From NCBI GenBank assembly GCA_016702745.1, contig JADJDJ010000002.1:434001-498000 (forward strand): a stretch of 64,000 nucleotides of DNA, read 5' to 3'. The translations under genes were made by a program, and so were the position numbers. This document shows, piece after piece, positions 26,521-35,267 of the stretch. How positions within the stretch are numbered: position 1 is the stretch's first letter; every line of letters starts with the position of its first letter. The notes under the pieces are model-generated. The model saw only the letters and a list, made by a program, of their open reading frames with translations, was not told the origin of the DNA and searched no databases. The stretch comes from Chitinophagaceae bacterium (lineage in GTDB: Bacteria; Bacteroidota; Bacteroidia; Chitinophagales; Chitinophagaceae).

Positions 26521-27458
26521 GAAAAAGATATTGCTGCTTCCGGTTGTGTTCCTGGGTTTGCTGTTTTCCTCAATGGCACAGGATGCCCCGGAAGAAAAAG
26601 CGGCTCCCGCTAAAAAAGAAAGTGAAAGTTACTTTCAATGCCACCAAGATCGTTAACCAGCAAAGTGTGGAGATTGTAAGTAAGAGCACCCTGCAGTTTA
26701 TGGTTTCTCACCACTTCAGCAGCCTGTGGCTAAAAGATGGTGGATCCCAGAATCTCGGACAACTCTTTGGTATCAATTCAGGCGTTGCCCAAACCTATCT
26801 GTCATTCGATTTTTCTCCAACTAACTATCTTAACCTCGGACTGGCAGCAGCCGGAAGATCCCGCTATGAGGGTTGGGCTAAATTCAGGATACTCCGTCAG
26901 GAAACAGGAAATGGTGGTATGCCGATTTCCCTTGGCTGGTATTCACTGGCACATGTAAATACTACGAAAGATCCGGATATCACCCTCTCATGGAACAAAT
27001 GGGCATTTGTACACCAACTGCTCATCGCACGTAAGTTCTCTGATAAGTTCTCTCTGCAGGTAATGCCAACTGTGGTCCATTTTAATACAGTGCCTTATGG
27101 CATCAATAACAGTAACATGGTGTATTCACTCGGACTGGCCGGTAAATTAAAAATGACTTCCAATAAGAACCTGACTTTTGAATACAGCCGTCAGCTGAAT
27201 ATGCACGAAAACCTGATCACCAAGAGTGGTGCCGTAGTGAGTTATAACCCCGATCTTATTTCTCTGGGTTTGGAACTCAATACTGGTGGTCACCTCTTCC
27301 AGTTCTTTATTGGCAATACGATACAATCATCTCTGGTTGACCAGCTGGCCCGCAACCCTATGCGGCCGGATGACAGCTATAAAAAATTCAATTTCAGTAA
27401 TGTGTCCTTTGGTTTTACCATCAACAGGAGCATGAGCCTGAAAAAAGACAAAGAATAA
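26521..27458 (+). CDS. DUF5777-type outer-membrane beta-barrel (frameshifted near N-terminus)
   Basis: The ATG at 26521 encodes a good signal peptide (MKKILLLPVVFLGLLFSSMAQ). The frame breaks in a run of six A at 26612-26617; with five A it continues as KKVKVTFNATKIV and then runs without interruption to the stop. The mature part alternates polar and hydrophobic residues in strands with aromatic girdles (LQFMVSHHFS, TFEYSRQLNM, FSNVSFGFTI), typical of an outer-membrane barrel, and fits DUF5777 as I recall it. It is the last gene of the operon with CX4CH proteins, so it may house or anchor them at the outer membrane. Confidence 0.7.
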
Positions 27459-27482
27459 CTTAAGGGAATCATAGATTGAACG

Positions 27483-27510
27483 GGCCGGGTTTCTACCCGG
27501 CCTTTTTTAT
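27483..27510 (+). terminator. Rho-independent terminator of the CX4CH operon
   Basis: An 8-bp GC-rich stem (GGCCGGGT with ACCCGGCC), 4-base loop and a following run of six T lie 24 bases after the barrel gene. Confidence 0.9.
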
Positions 27511-27544
27511 TTTCTTACCACTCAAATAGCCCTGCGGGCAAAGG

Positions 27545-27663
27545 CTTAACCGCAAAGGCGCAAAGTCGCAAAGAGGGTTTCAAACATGGCCCTGGCATAA
27601 TTCAAGGAAAATGCAAGTGCATGTTTCAGTCTTCCTTGCGTCATAGCGTCTTTGCGGTTAAGC
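27545..27663. repeat. Inverted pair of TTAACCGC-family intergenic repeats
   Basis: CTTAACCGCAAAGGCGCAAAG at 27545-27575 is repeated in inverted orientation at 27631-27663 (CTTTGCGGTTAAG end). Together they could fold into a long imperfect hairpin around a 55-base centre. The same unit occurs at five other intergenic places in the window. The 276-base gap holds nothing else I can identify. Confidence 0.7.
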
Positions 27664-27734
27664 CCGGCCTCCACTTATATCATTAAACAAAACACCCTCT
27701 CACTTGTTTCCCCCGCAAGTATTATCTTCCACAT

Positions 27735-28958
27735 ATGCTATTCGAATTTGGTTTACAAAGCTCGCTCCTGCTTGTTTTCTTTATCCATGGACTTGTCTAT
27801 GCCTTTCTTTTATACCGTAAAGGAAGGATCAATGAGACCCGTGCCGATCAATGGCTCAGTTTATTCTTACTCTTATGTGTGCTGTATATCAGTCCCTGGA
27901 TGCTGGGCTTTGGTGGCTGGTACGATAACCAGCCCTACCGGGATATCCTGTTCTATGTTCCCTTTCAGCAACTCTATTTCATCGGGCCCGTCATTTTCTT
28001 TTATGTACAAAGCCTGCTCAACCCTTCCTTCCGTTTTGGAAAAAAAGAATGCTGGCACCTGCTACCCGGATTGCTTTACCTGCTATTCAGTATCGTGATG
28101 GTCGTGACAGACAAACTGCTGCTTAAAAAGTATTTCTTTCTGGCCAATGGTACCGACCCCGATTTTGATACCTGGTACCAGGTAACGGGTTTTATATCCA
28201 TGCTTACTTATTTTATTCTCTCTCTGCGGTATTATAGTATCTATAAAAAACTGATCGTACAACTGGTCAGTTATGCAGAAGTAGTGATGTACCGATGGGT
28301 CCGGAATTTCTTAATGGCCTTTCTGATCATGTTAGTGGTGCGGGTGACCTTTTTTATCCTCGGCGAATTTCTCAATCTCTGGTATGGGGATATATGGTGG
28401 TATTTTATGGTCTTTGCCCTCATCTTTTATTATATCGCCATTACCGGTTATGCCAATTCAGTGGAAACCAGGGTACCCTTCAGGGCCAACCTCGTCAGTT
28501 ACAAGCCCACCCTGCTGCTGGAGCAAAGAGGGCCGGGTATAGATGAAAACCAGTACACAGAAGATGCAAATGTCATCGATATAGTAAGCGATTCAAAAGA
28601 ACAGAACCAAAGCAGTGAACTGGTTAGTCAATGGAAGCCCAGACTGGAAAAAATGATGCAGGAGGAAAAATCCTACCAGGATCCCGAACTCTCCCTCACA
28701 CAAATGGCCAAACTACTGCAAACCAATCCTTCTTTGTTATCCATGGTGATCAACAAAGGTTTCGGCATGAATTTCAATGATTGGGTAAACAAGTACCGGC
28801 TGGAAGAAGTCAAATCTTTATTTGAAAAAGGAGAACATAAGAAACAAACCCTGCTCTCTATTGCCTTTGAATGCGGGTTTAATTCCAAAGCCACTTTCAA
28901 CAGGGCTTTTAAAAAAGCCACCGGGTTTACACCCCGTGAATGGCTCAGCAGACAATAA
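27735..28958 (+). CDS. Membrane-anchored AraC-family regulator
   Basis: 407 residues. The N-terminal 240 residues contain seven or so hydrophobic segments; the C-terminal 100 residues are an AraC-type double helix-turn-helix (LSLTQMAKLLQTNPSLLSMVINKGFG and the closing IAFECGFNSKATFNRAFKKATGFTPREW). This layout is common in Bacteroidota: a 7TM-like sensor in the inner membrane coupled to a cytoplasmic DNA-binding domain. The ligand and targets are unknown. Its stop codon overlaps the start of the next gene by one base (TAATG), so the two are co-translated. Confidence 0.9.
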   Translation: MLFEFGLQSSLLLVFFIHGLVYAFLLYRKGRINETRADQWLSLFLLLCVLYISPWMLGFGGWYDNQPYRDILFYVPFQQLYFIGPVIFFYVQSLLNPSFRFGKKECWHLLPGLLYLLFSIVMVVTDKLLLKKYFFLANGTDPDFDTWYQVTGFISMLTYFILSLRYYSIYKKLIVQLVSYAEVVMYRWVRNFLMAFLIMLVVRVTFFILGEFLNLWYGDIWWYFMVFALIFYYIAITGYANSVETRVPFRANLVSYKPTLLLEQRGPGIDENQYTEDANVIDIVSDSKEQNQSSELVSQWKPRLEKMMQEEKSYQDPELSLTQMAKLLQTNPSLLSMVINKGFGMNFNDWVNKYRLEEVKSLFEKGEHKKQTLLSIAFECGFNSKATFNRAFKKATGFTPREWLSRQ

Positions 28959-29440
28959 TGGCAACACAGTACACCATACAAAAACCCGAAAAGGGATATA
29001 TGCATTATATCCTACTCAGCCAGGCTGATGTGAAAAGACTGACAACGGGTGGAAACAAAAGGATCATCTGTCAGTTCAATGATCAATACAGGATCCATGC
29101 TGCCATCATGCGTACCAAAGAAGGAATGTACTATGTCATGATTGGCAGCCAGCACCTGAAAGCCCTTCAACTCAAAGCAGGCAGTGAAGTAAAATTGGTA
29201 ATCAAAAAAGATGATACGGAACTGCAGTTTTCGGTGCCGGAGGAATTTGCGGAGGTCCTGGCCACGGATCCGGCAGCAGAAAAAATATTCAATACACTCA
29301 CTCCGGGTAATAAAAGAGGACTGATCGCCCTTGTTAATATGGTGAAGTCATCAGATAAAAAGATTGAACGCTCTCTGCTGATAGCTGAAAAACTCAAAAA
29401 AGGGGTCAGTAGTCCTGCTAAAGTCATGCAGAAACAATAA
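28958..29440 (+). CDS. DUF1905 / YdeI-like (OmdA) domain protein
   Basis: 160 residues. The N-terminal half (about residues 15-85) is a small beta barrel of the DUF1905 type. The C-terminal half (FNTLTPGNKRGLIALVNMVKSSDKKIERSLLIAEKLKKG) matches the bacteriocin-protection YdeI/OmdA domain. It is cytoplasmic, with no signal peptide. The ATG at 28958 shares its A with the stop codon of the AraC-type regulator, indicating translational coupling. Family members have been tied to tolerance of stress or bacteriocins, but the function is poorly known. Confidence 0.8.
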   Translation: MATQYTIQKPEKGYMHYILLSQADVKRLTTGGNKRIICQFNDQYRIHAAIMRTKEGMYYVMIGSQHLKALQLKAGSEVKLVIKKDDTELQFSVPEEFAEVLATDPAAEKIFNTLTPGNKRGLIALVNMVKSSDKKIERSLLIAEKLKKGVSSPAKVMQKQ

Positions 29441-29497
29441 ATGATACGACAGCAGAAATGTTGTTTAGCTTAAAGAAAAGCCCTGCAGGTAAAGAGA

Positions 29498-29537
29498 CTT
29501 AACCGCGAAGGCGCTAGGACGCAAGGAAACACAAAGA
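29498..29537 (+). repeat. TTAACCGC-family intergenic repeat
   Basis: CTTAACCGCGAAGGCGCTAGG and the following GACGCAAGG match the repeat family also seen near 27.6, 31.8, 38.2 and 47.1 kb. The 435-base gap to 29876 also contains a palindromic unit near 29636-29665 (CCGCC-ATAGGCTTTGG-CCGACGGCG) and short inverted repeats around ATCGCGTAGCGAT at 29687-29699. No gene is seen there. Confidence 0.6.
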
Positions 29538-29875
29538 AGGCCCTTTACAATCCGCTCTTAAAGCAATCAGAAATTCCATGACCCAGTCATGAGCTCCAAA
29601 AAATATCCGTTTTAATCCCTTCTATCCGCGTCATCGTCCGCCGCCATAGGCTTTGGCCGACGGCGTCCGTGTTCCTCTCTCTATTTATCGCGTAGCGATA
29701 TTACACGCGAAGCGAGAAATCCCCTTCCAATCTCCCCTGGCACTGAACACTTTAGAACAATTAATACCTCCCACAAGATTTGATACCCATTCAATTGGTA
29801 TTAGATCATGATTTGCAGCGACCAGCCCTTCCAGCCACTGCATTTTTGTGTCATCGGTCAACAAAAATCAAAGTC

Positions 29876-31222
29876 ATGAAAAAAGCAATGCATCAATTCC
29901 TCTTCGGGTCTTCTTTGAATGATAACCGAATACTCAACCTGGGCTGGCTCTTGTTCCGCCTTCACCTGGGAATAAGTATCGCCATCCATGCCGGCTGGCC
30001 TAAAATGAATACCATGGCAGCACCAGGCTGGTTCAATGACCAGGTGGCCGGACTCGGATTTACTTTTCCCTCGCCAGCTTTCTGGGCCACCCTCGCTTCC
30101 TGGGGTGAATTTGTAGGAGGTATCGGAATAGCGCTTGGATTGCTGACAAGGTTCAACGCCCTTCAACTGGCCATTCAGTTTTTTGTGATTGCTTTTCTTT
30201 GGTATGATAACCCGGAACCAATAAGCGGTATGTATTTCCAGAATACACTCTTTATGGGTTTCCTGCTGGTGCTTTTTGCAGGTGGTGGAAGGTATTCACT
30301 GGATCAATTGATTGCAAGCAGAAAAAAGATCAGCCGGACTCCATTGATAAAAACGGCAGTCGCAACATTACTTTTATTAATTGGTTTAACCGGAACTGCA
30401 CAAAACAAACCCTTAAAAGGATCGGGTGTGTTGCTGACTCAGACTTTCAACTACGAAAACTTTGATAAAATAACCATCCGCGATCTGCATGGAAAAATTC
30501 AGGTAGAGCTGGGAAAGCCCTTCGCGGTTTCGGTGACTATTGATGATAACCTGAACAGCTTGCTTCGGATATCCAATAATAATGGAGAGCTGAAAATGGA
30601 ACTGGAAGGAAATGAAAACAACCGGATGTATATCGAAGCAACCAATATCAGCATAAAAATCAGCATGCCTGTACTCTCTGCATTAAAACATTTTGCCAAC
30701 AGTGATATCAGTATCATAGGAATCAGCAATCAGGCATTACAAATACGGGGTGGCGGGAACGGTGACATCATCCTGCAGGGTAAAGTGCAGGAGCTGGAAA
30801 TTGAAAAAGACGGGAATGGAGATTTGAAAGCCGGTGAATTAATAGCGGATAAAGTTAGAGTGAAAAAATCCGGTAATGGAGATGTATTCATCAACAGCCT
30901 TAACGGTTTTACCGCAATCGGCAGTGGTAATGGGGATGTGATGAATTATAACGAAGGCAGACCGGAACCCGGATCATGGATTGACGGTAATGGAGAGATC
31001 CGATATAAAAACCAGCCAACTGCGCCGGTCATGCCTGATTTTAAAAGAGTACAGGTAAGGATCAACAATGAAACAGGGCAATGGATGGAATTGACCGTTA
31101 AGTTTCCAGGTAAAGGATCCTATGGAATTGATCTGAAAGCCTATGGTTCAGTAAAAGAAACAGTGCCGGTAGGAACCCGGTTTTATCAGGAAGGAAAAAT
31201 GACCAACCGGTTTACGAGGTAA
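29876..31222 (+). CDS. DoxX membrane domain fused to GIN (DUF2807) domain
   Basis: 448 residues from the ATG at 29876; an upstream extension lacks protein-like sequence. Residues about 15-145 are a DoxX-like four-helix membrane domain (GWLLFRLHLGISIAIHAGWPK, LASWGEFVGGIGIALGLLTRF). A further hydrophobic segment at about 160-175 ends in TAQNK. The rest (about 185-400) is a GIN/DUF2807 beta-helix with repeated GNGD turns (GGGNGDI, KDGNGDL, KSGNGDV, GSGNGDV). GIN domains are secreted adhesin-like heads in Bacteroidota. The fusion places the head outside the inner membrane. Role unknown. Confidence 0.85.
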   Translation: MKKAMHQFLFGSSLNDNRILNLGWLLFRLHLGISIAIHAGWPKMNTMAAPGWFNDQVAGLGFTFPSPAFWATLASWGEFVGGIGIALGLLTRFNALQLAIQFFVIAFLWYDNPEPISGMYFQNTLFMGFLLVLFAGGGRYSLDQLIASRKKISRTPLIKTAVATLLLLIGLTGTAQNKPLKGSGVLLTQTFNYENFDKITIRDLHGKIQVELGKPFAVSVTIDDNLNSLLRISNNNGELKMELEGNENNRMYIEATNISIKISMPVLSALKHFANSDISIIGISNQALQIRGGGNGDIILQGKVQELEIEKDGNGDLKAGELIADKVRVKKSGNGDVFINSLNGFTAIGSGNGDVMNYNEGRPEPGSWIDGNGEIRYKNQPTAPVMPDFKRVQVRINNETGQWMELTVKFPGKGSYGIDLKAYGSVKETVPVGTRFYQEGKMTNRFTR

Positions 31223-31272
31223 CAGCCGAAGAGAAGCAATATTTTTCAATCACTAAAACGAACTAATAATCC

Positions 31273-31761
31273 ATGAAAATATTTTTTATCAGCTTCTTGC
31301 TGGCGATGCAGATCAGCAGCAATGCACAAACCTCGATCAGTCAAAAAGATTTTTTACCCATTGCAGGCAAATGGACCGGCACCCTTACCTACCTGGATTA
31401 TACCAGTAATGGTACAGAGCGTATTCCTGCCAATGCGCTGATTGAATTAACAGGTGACGATAGTTATGATCAGTATCTGTATTATAGCGCCGAACCAGAC
31501 AAGAATAAAAAATTCCGTTATACCATCAGTGCGGACGGGCGAAAGTTGAATGACATGACCCTGATGGAGAAAAAGAGGTTGGGTGATGGTAGTCTGCAAC
31601 TGGTGCTGGAAAGTAATGGAGAGGACGGAAATGAAAATAAACCCGCCCGCTTCCGGCATATCCTGATCATAGGAGAAAAAACATTTTCAATAACCAAGAT
31701 GGTGAAATTTGAAGGGGAGAAGGAGTATTTTCAAAGGCATCGGTATGAGTTTGGGAGGTGA
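31273..31761 (+). CDS. Secreted hypothetical protein
   Basis: 162 residues with a signal peptide (MKIFFISFLLAMQISSNAQ). The mature part is a compact beta-rich domain starting IAGKWTGTLTYLDYTSNG, which recalls lipocalin-like or DUF1579-like small barrels, though I do not recognise the family. It follows the DoxX-GIN gene by 50 bases on the same strand and may be cotranscribed. Confidence 0.7.
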   Translation: MKIFFISFLLAMQISSNAQTSISQKDFLPIAGKWTGTLTYLDYTSNGTERIPANALIELTGDDSYDQYLYYSAEPDKNKKFRYTISADGRKLNDMTLMEKKRLGDGSLQLVLESNGEDGNENKPARFRHILIIGEKTFSITKMVKFEGEKEYFQRHRYEFGR

Positions 31762-31770
31762 TAAGAAAAA

Positions 31771-31984
31771 CTTAACCGCTAAGACACAATGACGCAAAGA
31801 AATTTTCACCGTACCGACTCAGTGCACGAGAAAATTACATTTTAAAAATGCGCCTGCCAAACTCAAATTGGCGCTTTAGATAGTCTTCCAATTGGAGGAA
31901 ATTATTAAAACGACAAGAATTAACTTATTCAAGATGATGCAAATTTGTAAATCCTCCTTGCGCCTTCGCGTCTTAGCGGTTAAG
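31771..31984. repeat. Second inverted pair of TTAACCGC-family repeats
   Basis: CTTAACCGCTAAGACACAATG at 31771-31800 and its inverted counterpart CGCGTCTTAGCGGTTAAG at 31955-31984 bracket 154 bases without a gene. A pair of the same family brackets the 27.55-27.66 kb gap in the same head-to-head way. Confidence 0.65.
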
Positions 31985-32012
31985 CAATTTCCACTTTTCC
32001 CGCCCCAGTTTT

Positions 32013-32501
32013 TTATTTGATCTCCTCAAACACTCCCGTCTGCTTATTCTTCCTCACATTATCCCAATGAAAATATCTTCCGTTCATGGCTACATACACG
32101 CCATGTGGTAATGATTGTGCGAATGCCAATGCACTACCCAGGTTAAACAATCCATCCGAGCTGCCAAATTTGATGGGGATCATCGCCCCGGTGAGTACGA
32201 TGGTTTTGTTCTTTATTTTTTCCGCCAGCATTTTAGCGGTTTCGCTCATGGTATCAGTACCATGTGTCACCACAATTTGTGTCTCCTCACAGCTATGACA
32301 TTGATGGGCTATCAGGGAACGGTCGCCATCGGTCATTTCCAGGCTGTCGATCATCATCAGCGTGCGGATTTCTACAGGCACCTGGCATCTTCCTTTTTCA
32401 AGCAGCTCATGCATATGCGTGTCCTTGAAAAATAATTGTCCGGTTATTTCATTGTATTCTTTGTCGAATGTGCCACCCGTGATGAATATGCGTACAGCCA
32501 T
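32013..32501 (-). CDS. Short asparaginase-domain protein
   Basis: 162 residues, only the N-terminal domain of the asparaginase fold. GGTFDK near the start and VVTHGTDTM carry the two catalytic threonines; TGAMIPIKFGSSDGLFNLGSALAFA matches the domain core. Full asparaginases are about 330 residues with a C-terminal domain that completes the active site of a neighbouring subunit. Single-domain proteins like this exist as a separate family and their activity is uncertain. Cytoplasmic, monocistronic. Confidence 0.85.
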   Translation of the reverse strand: MAVRIFITGGTFDKEYNEITGQLFFKDTHMHELLEKGRCQVPVEIRTLMMIDSLEMTDGDRSLIAHQCHSCEETQIVVTHGTDTMSETAKMLAEKIKNKTIVLTGAMIPIKFGSSDGLFNLGSALAFAQSLPHGVYVAMNGRYFHWDNVRKNKQTGVFEEIK

Positions 32502-32662
32502 GGTATATAATTATACCGTGAAGATAACTGAATCAAAAAACCGGGGAGAAAGCTAACGATTGTTATTGTTCAACCAATCGATGAAGGAGATAGAGAATTT
32601 AAAAAAACCGGGCTGAAAATTTTGCGGCTGTTAAGAAAATCTTAACTTGGCCTGCCTTTAAA

Positions 32663-32870
32663 CAAAAAAGGTCCTTCCGTAGAAACGGACTGACCTCTAA
32701 CGATTGCTTGCCATATGAAAATCTTCGAAATGCGGTTGGATACTCCCGTTTAATCGGGATTTTAGAAGATTAAAATTTACCTTTGCTTCGACCTCTGACT
32801 CCCCACTTAACAACCGGGGTAGCTTGCCTCCTAACGATTGTTTGCCTATGTTTTAATCTTCTGACTCAAA
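32663..32870 (+). ncRNA. Candidate structured RNA or leader with alternative pairings
   Basis: The 483-base gap upstream of 32985 holds several stems. Hairpin 1: GGTC...TCCGT-AGAA-ACGGA...GACC (32670-32695). Hairpin 2: TCCCG-TTTAAT-CGGGA (32744-32759). A 12-bp helix joins AGAAGATTAAAA (32764-32775) to TTTTAATCTTCT (32851-32862), around a CCCC/GGGG hairpin. GAAGATT can instead pair with an upstream AATCTTC (32720-32726), so two folds exclude each other. CTAACGATTG occurs three times (32553, 32697, 32831). It could be a free RNA or the leader of the next gene. I cannot match it to a known RNA family. Confidence 0.35.
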
Positions 32871-32984
32871 AGTAGGCCACCGCATTTTATCCTTCAAACC
32901 AATTACGGCAGTGTTTCAGCATGCCTAAGGAGGATATCAAACGGTGAAAGGCTTACTGGGAGCGGATTTCAGCTAAAACCCGGC

Positions 32985-34535
32985 ATGATGCCCAACCGTT
33001 CAAACGATATACTGTTTCAGCTCATCAAGTCCCTTGAAAAGGCGGAAAAACGCCATTTCAAGCTCTATATCAACCGGAGTTCGGGCAACACTGACCTGAA
33101 AATCGTACGCTTGTTTGATGCCCTGGACAAGCAAACCGACTACGATGAAAAGGCCCTGCTGAAAAAACTGGGGGATGTGACGAAACCCCAGCTCTCTAAT
33201 CTCAAAATTCACCTTTATAAACAGATCCTGGCCAGTCTGCGACTGCTCAAAAGTTCTGATAGCCTGGACCTGCAGCTGAATGAACAGTTCGACTATGCGC
33301 ATATCCTTTATAAAAAGGGTTTGTTCATACAAAGTCTGCGCATCATTGATAAAGCCAAGGAAACTGCACGCAGCAATCAGAAGTATTATTTCCTGCCGCA
33401 GTTATTGGCGTTGGAAAAAAGAATCGAAGGATTGCATATCACCCGCAGTATGGAAGATCGCGCTGATTCTTTATCCACCGAAGCCAATGAAGTTAATAGC
33501 CAGATTGATAAAGTGACCCGCTTATCCAATTTATCACTTAAGTTATTCAGCTGGTTTGTGCAGAACGGTCATGCCCGTGATGAGTATGATGAAAAAGACA
33601 TCCGCAAGTTCATGTCACAGAACCTGCCCAGTGGTGCCGGAAAGGAAACCGGTTTTTACGAGAGATTATATTTCTACCAGAGTTATACATGGTATGCATT
33701 TATCCGCCAGGATTTTTTACAGTATTACCGCTATTCGCAGAAACAGGTGGACTTATTTGAAGAATTTCCATTGATGAAAAGGGTGGAAACCAGTCACCAT
33801 ATCAAGGCCATGCATTACCTCCTCAATGCGCATTTTGATTTACGCAATCACCGGGAGTTTGAAAGGGCCCTGCATCAGTTTGAGCAGCTGGCGCAGACCG
33901 ACAGGGTAAGGGAGCACGATAACTTCCGGATCCAGGCCTTTATCTATATCAGTCAGGCCCGAATCAACCAGCACTTCATGCGGGGATCATTTAAAGAAGG
34001 ACTGACCATCATACCCGGTATTGAAAAGGAACTGGAGCAGAACGATCTCTTCCTTGACCGACATCGTGTTCTCGTGCTCAATTATAAATTCGCCACCATG
34101 TATTTTGGCAGCGGCGATTATGATACCTGTATTGATTATCTGCAAAAGATCATCAATGACAATACCAACCTGCGGATTGACCTGCAGTGTTATGCGCGGG
34201 TATTACACCTCATGGCCCATTTTGAACTGGGGAATGATATGCTGATGGAATCACTGAGCAAATCAGTTTACCGTTTCATGTTAAAAATGAAAAACCTCAC
34301 GGCCGTGGAGCAGGCCATGTTTAAATTCTTAAGGCAATCCATGCCACTCAGTCCCCGCCAGCTCATTCCCGAGTTTGAAAAATTATTGCATACCATCAAG
34401 CACCTCGAAAAAGACCGTTTCCAGACCCGTTCCTTTGCTTATCTCGATATCATTTCATGGGTAGAGAGTAAAGTGTATAAAAAGGGGATGGGGGAAGTGA
34501 TTGCGGAGAAGTATCGGGCGAGTAAAAGGAGATAG
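32985..34535 (+). CDS. Large helical-repeat protein of unknown function
   Basis: 516 residues, almost entirely predicted alpha helix, in pairs that resemble degenerate TPR units (for example FDYAHILYKKGLFIQSLRIIDKAKETA and YNFATMYFGSGDY-like segments). There is no signal peptide, so it is cytoplasmic. Its opening (NDILFQLIKSLEKAEKRHFKLYI) resembles a conserved family I associate with Bacteroidota hypothetical proteins. A second ATG directly follows the first. No partner is suggested by the neighbours. Confidence 0.75.
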   Translation: MMPNRSNDILFQLIKSLEKAEKRHFKLYINRSSGNTDLKIVRLFDALDKQTDYDEKALLKKLGDVTKPQLSNLKIHLYKQILASLRLLKSSDSLDLQLNEQFDYAHILYKKGLFIQSLRIIDKAKETARSNQKYYFLPQLLALEKRIEGLHITRSMEDRADSLSTEANEVNSQIDKVTRLSNLSLKLFSWFVQNGHARDEYDEKDIRKFMSQNLPSGAGKETGFYERLYFYQSYTWYAFIRQDFLQYYRYSQKQVDLFEEFPLMKRVETSHHIKAMHYLLNAHFDLRNHREFERALHQFEQLAQTDRVREHDNFRIQAFIYISQARINQHFMRGSFKEGLTIIPGIEKELEQNDLFLDRHRVLVLNYKFATMYFGSGDYDTCIDYLQKIINDNTNLRIDLQCYARVLHLMAHFELGNDMLMESLSKSVYRFMLKMKNLTAVEQAMFKFLRQSMPLSPRQLIPEFEKLLHTIKHLEKDRFQTRSFAYLDIISWVESKVYKKGMGEVIAEKYRASKRR

Positions 34536-34780
34536 GGGGAGTGGCTAGTGGCGAATAGCGAGTGGGGTCTTCTTTGAAGTGTTGTTTGATCTCCATGGTC
34601 GGCATCAGCGTTGAGAGGTAATGGTGAATGGGGTTCGGCGAGTAGGTGGAGGCGAGTGGCTAGTAGCGAGTAGGGGTCTTCACAAGGGCCGTGTTCCAAA
34701 TGGATCAGCAACTGTATCCTTTGGTCATTATAAATACGACACTGCGAATTTTTCTGTTTCTTCTATTTGAATGATGGCTT

Positions 34781-34890
34781 AACGCTTCAACTTTCTATGC
34801 CCCAGCGTGGCAACATATCGGTAGAACAGGATTCATTATGTGGGAACGTGCCCCGGCGGGCATAACTTTATTGACGAAAAATTTAACCAT
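34781..34890 (+). repeat. TGCCCCAGCGGGGCA repeat element, copy 1
   Basis: The unit begins ACGCTTCAAC...TCTATGCCCCAGCG, continues CAACATATCGGTAGAA, and ends GGGAACGTGCCCCGGCGGG then TTATTGACGAAAAAT. Two GC-rich palindromes flank it. A close copy lies at 35047-35140 and a shortened one at 35911-35962. The surrounding 732-base gap (34536-35267) has no convincing gene. Confidence 0.6.
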
Positions 34891-35046
34891 TCTCATCTTC
34901 CAGCAAACAAAACATAATCGCAAAGCCTTTCAGAAGCGACTTTCCTTATTCCCTTACGCTGTTCTTTGCACAAAAGGCAATGTGTTTTCATCGTACGCAT
35001 GATTCTGCGAGTGGCATATTTCTTTTCACAACTCCTATTAATCGCA

Positions 35047-35140
35047 ATACGCTTCAACATTCTATGCCCCAGCGGGGCAACATATCGGTAGAAAAAGGAT
35101 GCATTGAGTGGGAACGTGCCCCAGCGGGGCACCACAAATT
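35047..35140 (+). repeat. TGCCCCAGCGGGGCA repeat element, copy 2
   Basis: ACGCTTCAACATTCTATGCC, then a perfect GCCCCAGCGGGGC palindrome-like core, CAACATATCGGTAGAA, and a closing GGGAACGTGCCCCAGCGGGG. The unit has the size and the paired palindromes of REP/MITE-like elements. Confidence 0.6.
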
Positions 35141-35267
35141 GCAGAATTATATTTGGTTAAGCACCCAGCCTCAAATCAAAGGATGTTTATAGTCGATCAG
35201 ATTTCAACCGGCTTACCACAAGGAGCTGCTATGAACATACAAACTGGTTTTTTTCAATTTTCAACAT

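Noticed and set aside
26612..26617. Programmed ribosomal frameshifting at the A6 run of the barrel gene
   Set aside because: The shift needed is +1, or -2, while A-run slippage of the dnaX type gives -1, which here leads to an early stop. Several other genes show similar breaks, so sequence error fits better.
32928..32976. Strong AAGGAGG followed by a GTG-started ten-codon open frame as leader peptide
   Set aside because: Shine-Dalgarno sequences are hardly used in Bacteroidota, the frame is very short and has no run of control codons, and a match of this size is expected by chance.
34893..35060. Minus-strand reading frame of 55 residues (MLKRIAINRSCEKKYATRRI..., CLLCKEQRKG)
   Set aside because: It lies in the repeat-rich gap, its start is set in a repeat copy, and the composition is only weakly protein-like. 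A remnant of a mobile element gene is possible, but I found no domain to support it.
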